From Wuchereria bancrofti (Eukaryota > Nematoda > Chromadorea > Rhabditida > Onchocercidae), in contig SSBO01000012.1 of assembly GCA_005281725.1 (NCBI GenBank), positions 11,415,932-11,479,931 on the forward strand: a stretch of 64,000 nucleotides of DNA. The letters are read 5' to 3'. Within the stretch, counting starts at the first letter, position 1, and each line of letters opens with the position of its first letter. The notes under the pieces are model-generated. The model did not search any database and was not told where the DNA came from. It was given only the letters and a program-made list of their open reading frames with translations. The position numbers and the translations under genes are program-made. Below, in pieces: positions 34,186-46,553 of this stretch.

Positions 34186-37100
34186 ATGGATCGAAGACAT
34201 TCGCCTTTCTGCTTCTCACAGCTTATATCCGCCGCGCAGTACATCGAGAAAGCACGGAATGTTCCGGATACTTGCCTCAGTATGTCTTACCCTTTTTCAC
34301 CATTATTTTCCAAAAAAGAAGATAAACTTAGAAAAGTTATGCTGAAGGACGAGACATGTTACGGTTAAGATTCCACTGTTTTGGTTAAGCTTGAGAGATA
34401 GTACTTTAAACAACAGCCTTTTCGTTTCTAGTTAGCGACGAAAGCAGCGGCGATTCATTCGTAACTAAAGGTGTGTTAGGACAAAGTACGACATGTTCCA
34501 TTGCGTCCACGTCATCATTGGGATGTCTGTCGGATCGGAGCTCATCAATCCCATCGCCACGACATTTCCAAACACCTCCACCAGAATATAGCAGAAGACA
34601 TCGGCCATATCCTTCTGTAAGCAATGCACGTCACAGCAGGTTAGTTTTACCATGTTGAGAAGGACATGCAGCACTGGAAGGCACAACACGCACATTTACT
34701 GCACGTGATGACCTGCATTCATATGTAATACTTTTCCTGTTGGCGTCATCACATTGCAAAACTGTATGTTTGAGAAAATGACGCTGGATCTACTGCATAT
34801 TTCTTTAAAATATTGCTTCCTGAAAAGACAATTCTAGCTAGAAGGTGTAATTTAGTAACTCAAAATGGCCTGCACCCATTCAATATTTCTCTTTTCTGAT
34901 TTGTCGAAAGACAGGTCCGATATTACTGTGACAAGCTGAGACAAAATTTGCTTCCTTTCACATCCCACTGAAAAATGCAACCTTTATTTTCTATTGTTTG
35001 AAATCTGCCAAAACAACACAAATATAAGTCAACTGACTGCACACTTCACAATTCTTTTTAGGTCTGCATTCTTATCCGATCCCTTCAGCTGCATTGCACG
35101 TGTTTCGTTGCACGCACATTGCTGCTGATAGCACGTGTGCAAACCGGTCCTCCCCTCCTCCTCTGCAAAACATCACACATTACTTACACACATACATGCA
35201 TACACATACACATGCACATATCTTCGAGGAACTCGTATAAGATAATTAAGCTACTATGGAACTGATTGATTCACTACTCACTCTCAAGTAGCTAGATGGA
35301 GTCTTAAGGTCTCACTGTCAATTCAAGAGATTTCTCGATTTCGGTTTCCGGAATAATTGCTCAGTTTCTTCGGACTTATCTTTTGCTTAATTTACTCCTG
35401 GCTTTTTTTGTTTATAATCCTTGCTTGCTCAGTCTATCATAGAATGGTGCGGAAAGGCAAACTTATTTACCCCGGTAAATAATTCCTTTCCGGTTCAGCA
35501 GCACAACCGTATACCGGACTTTTTCAAAACTTATTAATCGTATTCTAATCCAAAGAAATCAAAGTTTGTTTATATCTAGTTGCCTAGAAAGTTAGCTAAT
35601 TAGTAACTATGTGGTGAAGCACTTGCAAAGGAACAGACTTATGATGCAGAAGTTACCCAGGCAAATATGAAGGTCTGCCGAATTCTCTGACTAGTTGTTC
35701 AGGGATAAGTAGCCGTAGGCACTACTGAGTTTTTCGCAACCTTCTAAGCTGAAATAAGTTTAAAAATTATGGACAATCAGAATCAAAGAATGGGTAAAGT
35801 GAAAAATGATATAAAAGTTATTTGATGTTATCATGTGCAAAAATTTTGACAATATATTGTGTGTCCGTAATGTTAAGCATCTGCAAATAATGGTTCCGTA
35901 ATAGTTGGATTAGACTGAATGGGTTTGACGGTTGGCGAAACATTTGATTATTATTACATCTGTGGATAAACGCTGCAATTTAAGTACGTGCAATTAGTGC
36001 ATTGTACTTTTTGATCATTTCGAAAATATGTGTAACAGGTTATACGTCAGTAGCATAGGATTAGGAACTAGCCCTGTTTTCCGCACGCGTGTAGTTAGTT
36101 CTACGATGGCACAGCTGTGCACTGTAAAGCCATGCACAGAAAACAATCGGTGGACAGAAACTTCCAATTCTAGTTATTAAATCATTTATGTCTATGACTT
36201 CAAGACTAATAGTTCGATTCCATATTTGCATATAACACTGCCTTTTTATTAAAGAAGGCTCTATATTAGATGCGCAGCTTCGTGAAGTAATTTTTTTTAG
36301 CGACAGATCTGATCTGATATTACACTTGTAAGAAAATACTTCACTTCCTCGATATTCAGAATTAAATAGTTGATGAAGAACGTGTATTCAGCATACTTCA
36401 TTGCCTTTGCATTGCAGAGCCGCTCACAATGAACTGGAAAAGACACGTCGTGCTAATCTTCGTGGATATTTGGATAACTTGAAGGATATCGTTCCTTCAA
36501 GTTCCGACAATGCTCGCAATACAACCCTCTCTTTATTAACTCGTGCTAGAGATTATATTTTGGTCAGTTCCTCGTTCCCCTCTTATTGTTGTACGATATA
36601 AAATAACGGTTGTGGCAATTTCTTTAGATGAAAAAATTAATTAGGCTATTTTTGAGGCATGGTTCGTCCTTCCAAATCACTGCTTCAGAGATATCCTTTC
36701 CCGCTCGTACTCCATTTTGCTGGTTGCGTTGCTTTCTTGTAGCTTCTCCTTTTCTCCTTATTTTCTCCCAATCACCAGAAAACATTCTGAAAATGTAGCA
36801 TTTATTATTATTATTATTATCATTATTATTTATTTACTTATTACTATTATTATTATTTATTATTATTATTTATTATTTATTAGTATTATTGTTATTTATT
36901 ATTACTATTACTATTATTGCTATTATTTACTATTATTACTTATTACTATTATTATTAAATTATTAACAGTGATAATAATAATTATTATCAACCATTATTC
37001 ATCATTGTTGCTATTATCTATTACACTACACATTTATTATCATTTCAAGCTTATTGTGTTATCGTTTTTAATTATTACTAGTATCATGATTGGTGCTAGT

Positions 37101-38013
37101 TATTATTCTATTTCAGTTTTAATCGTTGTTCTTTCAGCAATCATAAATCCTTGCTCATGTTGAGTTAGTTAGTAAAATTTTATTTTGGTAAGGCAGAAGT
37201 GGCTTAATGTTTTGTAGAAATAAAGATTTATGTGCATAAGCATTAACTGCAGAGAGAAGGCGTCGTAGCTTGTTAAGTTTTGATGGTAGTATTTGGAAGA
37301 TGGCATTGCACGCGGGTTACGATACTACAAACATATGCCGGTAAGCACTATCCTGTTGGACATATCAAGTGACTGTCCACTAGTACTTCAGTGGTGCTTC
37401 TGCAGTTCTATACATGTGACTGGGTAGGTGTCGGAGGTGGTTTGCTAGATATCGTTTGATTTTGCTCATAAATCCATTGGATTTGGTAGCGAAATGGAGA
37501 ACGCCTGTTCAGTGTTTGATCGGTCATTGCGTTAACTCAGTGAGATTGTTTACCAAATGATATGATATGCGACAGTGAAAGAAGACATTGAATTTTCTCG
37601 ATCATTTTCAGGAATTGGATAAACTTGTAAAAGCTGCGGAAGAGCGAAGGAAGCAGCTAGAAGAACGTCACTTGGCTCTGCAGCTCATGTTTGAAGGTTT
37701 ACACCCTGAAAAGACCCTGACACAAGAATCTCGTTCTGAAACTGCGAGCACGATCTCAGCAGTTGACGATAACGATTATGGTGTACTGTCATCATCTGCC
37801 TCTTCTTCCTCTTCACTGACATTTTCCGACAACACTTCATGCTTGGATTTTGGTTCTAAATTGTCAGCTTCATCCAGTAACTCTTCACTGGTTAGCTCTC
37901 CTGTTCATCCATATCCTCCATTTGATCCGTATCTGAATGGACTGCTACCAGCATTACCATTATGTTATCCCCGCATTTCTATGTATCCTTACCTCGATGT
38001 GCAACCCCTATGA
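34186..38013 (+). CDS. mdl-1: MAD/MXD-family bHLH-zipper repressor, MDL-1-like
   Basis: Transcriptional repressor that pairs with a MAX-like partner at CACGTG E-boxes and recruits SIN3. Exons: 34186-34279, 34432-34639, 36418-36562, 37612-38013, giving 282 residues with consistent phases. Exon 1 encodes FSQLISAAQYIEKAR (about residues 10-24), matching the amphipathic LLxAAxYIExxxR SIN3-interaction helix of MAD proteins. Exon 2 is a serine-rich linker. Exon 3 gives the basic region and helix 1 (AHNELEKTRRANLRGYLDNL; His, Glu and Arg residues that read E-boxes are present), the loop, and helix 2 (TTLSLLTRARDYI). Exon 4 opens with a heptad leucine zipper (ELDKLVKAAEERRKQLEER) and ends in a serine-rich then aromatic/proline-rich tail. 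The loop TTLSLLTRA pattern fits MAD rather than MYC, MAX or MNT. Intron 2 carries three E-boxes and so hints at feedback control. Confidence 0.92.
34702..35137 (+). promoter_or_regulatory. Cluster of three CACGTG E-boxes in mdl-1 intron 2
   Basis: Perfect CACGTG sites lie at 34702-34707, 35097-35102 and 35132-35137, within 436 bases. CACGTG is the established target of MAX-containing bHLH-zipper dimers. A further site lies upstream at 32748-32753. Function is inferred. Confidence 0.45.
35178..35220. repeat. CA/CATA microsatellite in mdl-1 intron 2
   Basis: Impure ACAC/CATA run just after the E-box cluster. Confidence 0.8.
36801..37085. repeat. Long degenerate ATT-rich tract in mdl-1 intron 3
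   Basis: About 285 bases made mainly of TTA/ATT trinucleotide units with ATTT and AATA interruptions, between the exons encoding the helix-loop-helix and the zipper. It reads as poly-Ile/Tyr/Leu in translation and is not coding. Confidence 0.9.
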
Positions 38014-41000
38014 TTATGCGATATCTTTCCTACTCCTCCTACTACTGCTGCTGCTGTTCTTATATATAACTGAATTTTAAAAGAGAAGGATTTGGTGATA
38101 TTTTTCGGAAACATTTGAATTCAATAAGTTCGTCATAGCGAACTGCAATTCCGACAATTTAAAATGCTTGAATTTATTCGCAATCATAAGAACGGCAACT
38201 GCTGATTTTAAGCTGCAATGATGGGTGGTGATAGTTATATTTGTAGTTTATTTTTCATGTGCGCTAGTAAAATATTCTCACACAGTATTTTTAGCGTTTT
38301 TGTTGCTTGTGAAATATAACTTTAAATGTCGGTGCTTTTGCAGTTTTTGCATGGCTTAAGCTGATAATATTTTTGGTTCCGGCAGTTCATCTAATGTAGT
38401 GAAAGAAACTTAAACAGTAGCATGGAAAGTTGTTGAATGTGATACGTTGCATTATAGGCTGGGCAAGCCATGCTGCTCTCCAAGAATGAATTGGAGACCT
38501 CCAAACTTGGTTAAATGGGTGGAGATTATTTGATGTTACGTCTTACTGTTGTTGATTCACTCCGCATCGCCCCTACTCAGATTATTTTGACATGCAAACT
38601 GCGGAACTGTTTATTCGGTAGGAAAGGTCTTAGAGGCTGTATCAGACTGCTCGAAAAAATATATTCCGTAGAGTGTGTGATAGGTTTGAACTCCGTCTCC
38701 AAAAGGTAGAATCTATACTGTAAATAGAACAGGAAGGACATTAAATTTAATAACAGGGTGTCGCAGGTCATTTCATAATTTGACGACATTAAGATGTCAA
38801 GATGAAAGTGGGTTTTTAGGTCGTTGTCTCCTTCACATCCTTATTTATTTCGTTATTTATCCCTACCTTCACTCGTCAAACGACAACAGCAGTATCCTGA
38901 TTGTGACAAATTATATATATATATATATATATATTAATGTAAATAATGGATCAAATTACTAATATAACAGTGAATAACGGATAAAGTGACGGACATGTTT
39001 TACGTTTTACTGTTCTGTTCGCTCGTTCCTTCATGCTCGGCGGACCAAACTGCCTTTACTTTTTTGCTGCAGGAGAAAGCAAGAAGTGAGCAAGCAGAAA
39101 GTTGGCGCACTATGTCGCTGGGAATACTAATGGCGAAATGCATTTAAACTGGTTGACTGGGTAGATTCAAGTGGTTGACTGACTGATTGATGATTTTATA
39201 TCACTATATATTTATCCATTACTCCTCGAATTTCAAGTGCTCTTTAGATTTGAACCTATATCTTTTAGATTTGAGCCTATATCTCTATTTCATCGATGCA
39301 AATGTCCTTCCTATAGCTTTTTAGTGATCACAAATGACTCTTCGCTTTGACATGAAGCTATACCTTCCTTGGCAAAGGTAAAAATGGCCAAAGGAACAGT
39401 TATTGACAAAACGGAGAGAATCATGCAAATATCCAAGAAATTATCGGAATTATGCTACCTAAAGGTGTTTCGAGACTGCTTTATACATAACGACGGCGTT
39501 CCTCAGGAATACGGATGAAAACATGGAAAGTTCCCCATGATTTCTTCTCCATCATCACCTGAACTATCCACATTCAGAATCCGTAAGTGCATAAAATTTT
39601 GTTGAATATACTTTGTTATACTCCCGCACTTCCCATCAGCACCTTTCTTTCTTTCATATATATTAAAATTGTCGCAATGTGTGTTTTCACCTGTTCACTT
39701 TATCAGCCAATCAATTCGGTTTATTATTTGCAGTCAAAGTTCAGTAAGACTATTTCCCAAAAACACAACAAGTATGGGCAATGAACATTCAGTCCACTTA
39801 ATCTTTCCGATGGGGCGATAACGCATTCAGTTAATATGTGTACGTCACGGCTATTTGTTACATGGATATATTCTTCCATCACTTAATCCTTATTTCATCC
39901 CTCATGTAATAAATGCTTAGACCGCTCCATGCAGTGGACTTAGTTTGACTGTAGCAGTCTGAAATAAGTAAAAAAACTGCTTGTGGAGATGGTTGTACTT
40001 CAATCTTTTTTTTAGGACTTTAAAAATAATTACCTAAGCGTTACTTTTGTCTTTTTTTTTAACTGTGTAAACGGAAAACTATTCCAATTTCATTATTACT
40101 TCAAAACTTAATGATAAGGGAATTTGGAAGGCTTCCTCAATATAACTTTTGGTTCTATGTAGGCATCACTGGACCAACCCCTAACATGTGCTTTTGATTT
40201 TATCCATTCATCGAGAAAAGTAAAAAGGCAAGGAAAATATGGGAAATTAACGTTAACAAAGTGTATGGCTTTTGAAAAAGTACATGGCTACATAGTCCGA
40301 CTTACAATAATAACTACCTCGCACATTTTAATGAATCCAGGTTAAACAATCCGAATGTAAGTTATCAGAATTGCTCAGTATATGCTACCAATCGCTGATA
40401 AGTTTTAGACGCGGCTAACAACTTCCATCAATCCTGTCTCAGACAACTGACCCTGGAACAACTATTCCCATGTAATTTTCAAACAAAACTGAATGGAAAG
40501 AATTCTTGAAATACAACTTATATTTCACAACTCTTCCAACACACGACAAATAAACCTGTGGATGTAAGGAGCCAATTAATAGTCATATCCCCTAACCCGA
40601 CAACCATATAGTTCACAATAACCACCGAAATGCGCAAGCAACCGAGTGTAGTCGAACCGCACTATTTAGTACCAATTTGTATGAGGATTAACGGTAGTTT
40701 GAGGAATCAGATAATATCAAATAAGACAAAACAATCTTCATCTGATTGTTTAGTTCCATTATTTTTGCAAATAACCAATTGTCTACACGAAAGTGAATAG
40801 TCATTAAGATCTCCACTTATATATCTCGTAATTGATCCTCTTTCACCTACAAATCCATGCTGCCTCGACTTCAGTGAATTTCCTGATAATTTGTTTAAAT
40901 GAAGTCTCTTGCAGTTATCCTAAATTATGCTCCCCTCTTCTGGGAATTCTGAACAAAACATCCCAACCTTCAAACTTTCATTTGCGACCCCAGAGATGCT

Positions 41001-41193
41001 CATGTTTTCACTACACAGGTAAAAGTAGCCTAAACCTCATTACATACAGAAATTCTTAAAAATGACAAAACAACTCTGCGAAAATATTTTTAACATTCGA
41101 CACATTCTTTAACTCACATTTACATACTTATTAAAAAATTTTCATCATAATATGGGTCATCAAGTACAAGATATACAAGAAAGAGATTAAAAG
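38014..41193. other. Intergenic region between convergent mdl-1 and dpy-19
   Basis: About 3.2 kb holding the 3' flanks of two convergent genes. It contains a TA run at 38912-38934 and a partial tandem repeat near 39246-39287 (units TTTAGATTTGA-CCTATATC). No coding exon is supported. Confidence 0.6.
38912..38934. repeat. TA microsatellite
   Basis: Uninterrupted TA dinucleotides downstream of mdl-1. Confidence 0.9.
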
Positions 41194-44100
41194 TTAGGTG
41201 CCATCGAGTACTTCATAAACACGAAAAGTGGGGTTTTCAAATACCAATTTAAAATAATGTTTTGTATCATCATCAGCATAACGTATTCGATCACAGAACC
41301 GCAAATTAAGCGACGATTTCTCTGGATTTATTTCTGCAATATAATATTATATAATAGAGAAAGCCAAATTTGTGAATCATCCAACTGACTCTCTTGTAAA
41401 TTTCCTTTTAATTTTTAGGGAACTACATAGTACAGTGCGCTTACTTCAATTCTATGTTAGATTTATGGACTAAATAGTCTCTTAGGATTTTTTTTCTTCT
41501 CCATTTAAGTCTGCGTAGGTTACTGAAAAATACATTCAAGCCTACAAAATGCTATAACAATTTTTTCGTAATTCATATCCATAATTACACAAGTCTTACC
41601 TTTTTGCATGATATACTCTGGCGTATCACCATTAGCAGCATCCACCAGATCTTTCGTTGAGCATCCTGTTGAGGGAGCCAGACAAATACTGTCTTCCAAT
41701 ATGATATAATCTACTTTATGAGCTGTCAAAATTTCATGCATTTCGGTGAGTGTTTTTCGACCATACATCTGAGAAAAAATTTACTGCAAGGATGCCTGAT
41801 GAATCAGTTGTTCTTCGGCTATTCAAAAATTGAATACCTAATAAGAAATCAATTTGCTTGTCATCCATGACTATTTTTCTATACTGACAGAAGAAAAATT
41901 ATTCAGTTTGTCGAGATAATATTATAAAACAGCAAAGTCATCCAGAACTTTACATCAGATTCGTTACAATACCTAACCTGGTAAAGTTGTAATGTCCGAT
42001 CACGCAACCATTTATCTTCAAAATGTGGATGATTAGCCAAATTTCTTCCTGTGCAAGCTTTCACTCCAGCCATCAGTTGCATACTTCCTGACCATGAAGT
42101 TAAAGGTTGCGTTGACCTTTTGATCCATTCCATTAATGCGACAGTATCGGGATCATAAAATTCCTGAATTAGTACTAGACTTTTGGTCGTAGCCCGCAGC
42201 TCTGTTCTGAATGCAAATAGTTCGGGAACAAAGATAAAGTGAGAATGCTTGCAAGAAATATGCATAAACTTGTGAACTATACCTGTTCATTCGCCAACTG
42301 TTCTTTATAAACACCATAATGACTGTACATCAGAGTTGTGATTGTAGCTATTACTACCATTTCAACAATAAATCGTCCCGAATATTTCGAAATCCTACAA
42401 AAGTACAGACCTCATCCTATATTTTCCGCACGCTATTTTTTCCTATTATTTAACATTTTCGAACTTCTAATATTTCTTCAAACAACGGCAATTCACCACA
42501 CATTTCATAGCTGTGCAAAACTATTCAATGAAACATTTCCAAATACATCCCTTAGCAACACTTACCATACAGAGCACGCACAATGGAAATTGTAAAGAAA
42601 TGGACCAGAATAAAGATTTACTTACATCACAGGTAATATGCAAGCAACAAGAGCAATTTGTGGGAACCAAAGGTACTTCATTCGGAGAGTAAAAACAGCA
42701 ACTATTCCACACAACATTGACTGAATAACGATAAAAATCGTTTCCGGTGTAAAATGATCAATAAATGCAGGCGCTGCAAGAATATATGCAAATCACAGCA
42801 AAATTAAAGCATCATCCTATTTAAACCAATAGACACAGTACCAGATTCTTGATCGCAGCACTGCAGCGTAAGTGAATATATCGTCGTTAGGGTAACAATG
42901 AGTATAGCCGCTGTGAACAATGGAAAACAACCATTCAGCGATGTTCGTCGAAAAAAGTCACCATCAAGATATGCGAAAGCTCCGTGACACAAATATAGGG
43001 CAGTTTCGAAGGGTACTGAGGACCTACATATATGGGTAAATGTTCAAAGCAAGTAGTACCGAACAAAAAAATAAAGCTTCGTTTATTTTTGCATTTCTAA
43101 GACTACTACCTTTATATTTCATGTGACTCCTAAATTGAACGTTCTTTCTTCCCACTATTCTATTCAACTTAAAATTAATGGAAAGAAAAATAACTGTTAA
43201 GTGTCAAAACTGGAATAGTAAATGATACTTAAAAGCTGGCTGCAAACAAGATATTACTACTTTCAAAAGTTGCAGTCTCGCAATGTCTGCATGAAGAGAT
43301 TTATGTAATAATTAATATTTCAATATTTTTTGCATTTATGCAATATTATCAAAGTATTCGAACTCAATTAACTGGCAACTTTGTTGTCATTTCTCAGCCT
43401 CCTTTATATCAAATTCTTCCATATCATAATTACGTTTTGTTTACTTGTCTTTATCAAAAGCGAATTTGTCGTCAGGAATAAAGCAAACAAATGCTTATCA
43501 AATACAAAAGAATGTAACTACCTGGAAATTAAGCCAATTTTAGCTTTTATAAAAGTCCATATATGGGTGTCAGCTTCAGCACCCACAAGATAACGAATCA
43601 ACCAGCTTAGCAATAATGTTAATACAATGATATAAACTGATTTCAGAAATATTATACTCACTCGATTTCTGTAACTTTGTCATAAAAGGATACAAAATTT
43701 ACACAGTAACAAGTACATAATACAAACATACTGGAAATAACCATGTTAAAAATACATGCCTGCTTTTAGTACCATTCTCTCTGCCAGAAAAAGGATGGTC
43801 TCTATTAGATAACGTACAACAAACCTTTTTTGGTTGGTTGTTAAATAAAGGATCACAATGGAGCTTAAATTAAAGGTTGTGCAAATGGAAGCAATATTCA
43901 TTGGCTGACCAAATTGCGCTAATACAACCAGGAAAAATGCTTGTGACTGGAGCAAGAGAAATGAAATAATGGTGGATGACAGACGAGGTATAATCAGACT
44001 CATTGCAACCATAGATATCGACTGCAGCACTAAGATGAACTGCAATTGTTGTGATATTGTCGGCACCAAAAAAATATTCTCTTTAAAATTTAAGATGCTT

Positions 44101-45472
44101 GCTTAATTATAATTTAGTGATGCAGAAGCATACAGCCAACAATAAGAATTATAATGAAGAAGCATACCTCACCTCAGCATTTAATCAAGCAATAGAGCTT
44201 TCAAACATGATTCATTACTTAATCTCTCTCTTCAATTGCAATTTCTTCCCTCTTAATGGTTTTATTGAGTTTTTATAGTATACTACGAAGGTCTCCATTA
44301 TCACATCCTCTCAATCTTGCATTAGTCCTAGAAACCACCTTCTATATTTCGGCATTAACATCTAGATTAATCGTACGCCAGGAACCGTCTCGGCATGTAA
44401 CCAAATACGACAGAGAGAACTTTTCTACCTGAGTAAACTGCCAAAATAGAGCGAATAGGAAGGTGGAGAAGAAGAAGATGAAGTAATATTTCTTGCAAGC
44501 AACATCGGAGAGTCGCAGCATGATAACAATGCACGCATTTTGCAACCAGAAAAATGGCAATGCAAAATTTTCTCGCAAATTAACAGTGAAGAAAACTCGA
44601 GTGCTATCATCGATGTTTGTAAGCATCCATGTGAAAACAAGCAATCCATATAGCCAGCTAAAAGGTTTTCAGTTGAACTGGTTGGATGTTTTCGAAATCT
44701 CGTAAAAAAAAAAAAAAGAAAGTAAATGAAAAGAAAATGATATGCCTTCCGGTTAGAGCCCAAGCAAGAATAAATAATGTTGTCACACCAAATCCAGCAA
44801 AAGTAAAGCATGAATAGACATAAAATAGGATTGGTTTCGGCAAATAGTAGTCTCGAAACAATCGGAAAGATGCAAAGAACTTATATAAAACAGCGAGAAT
44901 TAACTCTTGATAAATGTTGAATCGTTTGAATACGTTAATTTGACGAGGGAATTCAGTGCTGAAATTAAATAATCAATAATCTATTCACCAGATGTCTTGA
45001 AACTATGTTTTAGTACTTACTGTTTCCTAACCTATTAGAACGTCGTTGCAGATCTAGCACACAACTACTGAATTATTACACTTACCTGTTATCATGCACC
45101 AGCGCATAAATTGTGCTATTAAATGACATCTCTGGATGAACGGCAAACTTATAATAGGAATAGTAAAGACCAGCTTCGGTCCTCAATGATATCTCTTGTT
45201 CAACTTGCCGGATATGCGAAAACCAGAGTTTCGTCTCATGCAACTCCTGCATATACCTGAAATAGCTAATCCTTCCATCGCCCAACACAAGATTCAGTAA
45301 AAATTACAAATGATGGAAACACTTACTTTCCAAAAACGAAGCCACATAAAAGTGCGACCATAAAACCGATGTAACTAAAGAGACCATTGAAATTTAAATT
45401 CAATCGGTTGTTCAGCACTCGATATGACAACAATGGAATTCGTCCTGTTGACTTGGAAACTTCGTAATCCAT
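41194..45472 (-). CDS. dpy-19: DPY-19 family C-mannosyltransferase
   Basis: ER membrane enzyme that transfers mannose from dolichol-P-mannose to tryptophan C2 in WxxW motifs of secreted proteins; in C. elegans it is needed for UNC-5/MIG-21 and neuroblast migration. Exons, 5' to 3' on the minus strand: 45472-45327, 45256-45086, 44958-44746, 44657-44429, 44078-43760, 43636-43522, 43023-42842, 42773-42626, 42394-42283, 42199-41978, 41768-41600, 41333-41194; 721 residues, close to the family length. The first luminal loop has RTEAGLYYSYYKF. Further conserved parts are STRVFFTVNLRENFALPFFW, HIWTFIKAKIG, VALMEWIKRST, GRNLANHPHFEDKWLRDRT and VDYIILEDSICL. Many hydrophobic segments predict a polytopic protein. 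The exon 10 acceptor is ambiguous (42199, or 42206 with another phase), and introns 3 and 5 need GC donors. Confidence 0.95.
43637..43759 (-). other. Inferred GC-AG intron 5 of dpy-19
   Basis: On the minus strand the exon ends AAAGCAG and the intron begins GCATGT; the acceptor reads AAATCAG. The join has phase 1, matching the TT start of the next exon (TT-TAT-ATC). The nearest GT donor, two codons later, would shift the frame. Confidence 0.6.
44658..44745 (-). other. Inferred GC-AG intron 3 of dpy-19
   Basis: On the minus strand the exon ends ACCGGAAG and the intron begins GCATAT; the acceptor reads TTTTAG. Joining gives LTG-S-WLYGLLVF, matching the family's SGS-x-LGGL segment exactly in length. 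No GT occurs near the required position. Confidence 0.72.
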
Positions 45473-46553
45473 TTAGTCAGCATAAGAATACATGCAAATA
45501 TATACTAAATGATGATATTTTAACAGTGATGAGAAAACAAATTGGAAAACTATTGAAACGACTACTTTAGTCCTAATATACCGTCTCGCAGAACTTCCCT
45601 AAACGTATCTTCTACAAACAACTTCGATATTCGCTGAACAGAAACTGTTATCCCAGTTCAAGTTAAAAACTCAAAATATACTTCAACATGACCAGTTACA
45701 TGTACGGTGATAGCAAGGTCATAAAAAGTTGTGCAGCTGTGGTTGAGCAGTGCTGTTGCTGCTATTGGACTGTGGTAACAATATCACTATTACAAATTAT
45801 TCCATTATGTCAAGCATTTAGCGGATAGTTTAGGAAGTAATGCATGACATATTACTTGTATTAAAATTAAATACAAGTGTCAATTGATTACCATAAATCT
45901 TTTAAAGTCCAAGCGAAATCTCGTACAACACATTAAACATGCAGAATGACATTTTTGTTAAAATAAAATGACTTCCAGAGAAGATGCATTACGAAACTGA
46001 AGCAATGCTATTGCATCACACGACGCGTTGCTCCAGACACTCCCAGTAACATAAGATCATCCATATTACAAACTATTATCCACAGTTCTTAATGAAATCT
46101 CTCCTGATACCTCCAGTTAAATCTTCACCGCTATCGCATAAAACTTCATACCATTTCCACTACTTAATCCATTCAGTTTTAAGTTATTGACACCCTCATG
46201 AAGCAGAGTGTAAGAGCTACATTGTGTGCTTCTCATTTTTGTAAAACAAACTTCACTGTCATGAAAAAATGACCGATTCAGTTATTTGACACAAAAAATT
46301 GTTGCTAAACGTCTTTAACGATCTGTAGAAAAAAAGTGCACTATACTTTTTTCGAAATTTAATCACGCTTTACAAACTAATGAAAACTCATGCATCATTT
46401 AACAAATGAATGAATGAAATATGAAACAAAATAATCCGGGAATCTCTGACACACTCAACAGAGTAATGAATTAAGACACTGAACACCGAAATAAAAAGAA
46501 ATGGTATCTGGGGATGGAAACTCTTTTCACAAAAAAAGAAAAAAAACTTGGTT
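45473..46553. other. Gap between dpy-19 and the next minus-strand gene
   Basis: About 1.1 kb with no coding signal. It contains the dpy-19 5' flank and the 3' flank of the upstream gene. The distance is too long for a typical nematode operon junction of about 100 bases. Confidence 0.6.

Noticed and set aside
36717..37163. Plus-strand frame of 148 residues rich in Ile, Tyr and Leu
   Set aside because: It is the translation of the ATT-rich intronic repeat.
43681..43740. Extra small dpy-19 exon between a TTTCCAG acceptor and a GTGAGT donor on the minus strand
   Set aside because: The following intron would be only about 25 bases, too short for splicing, and the frame reaches a stop.
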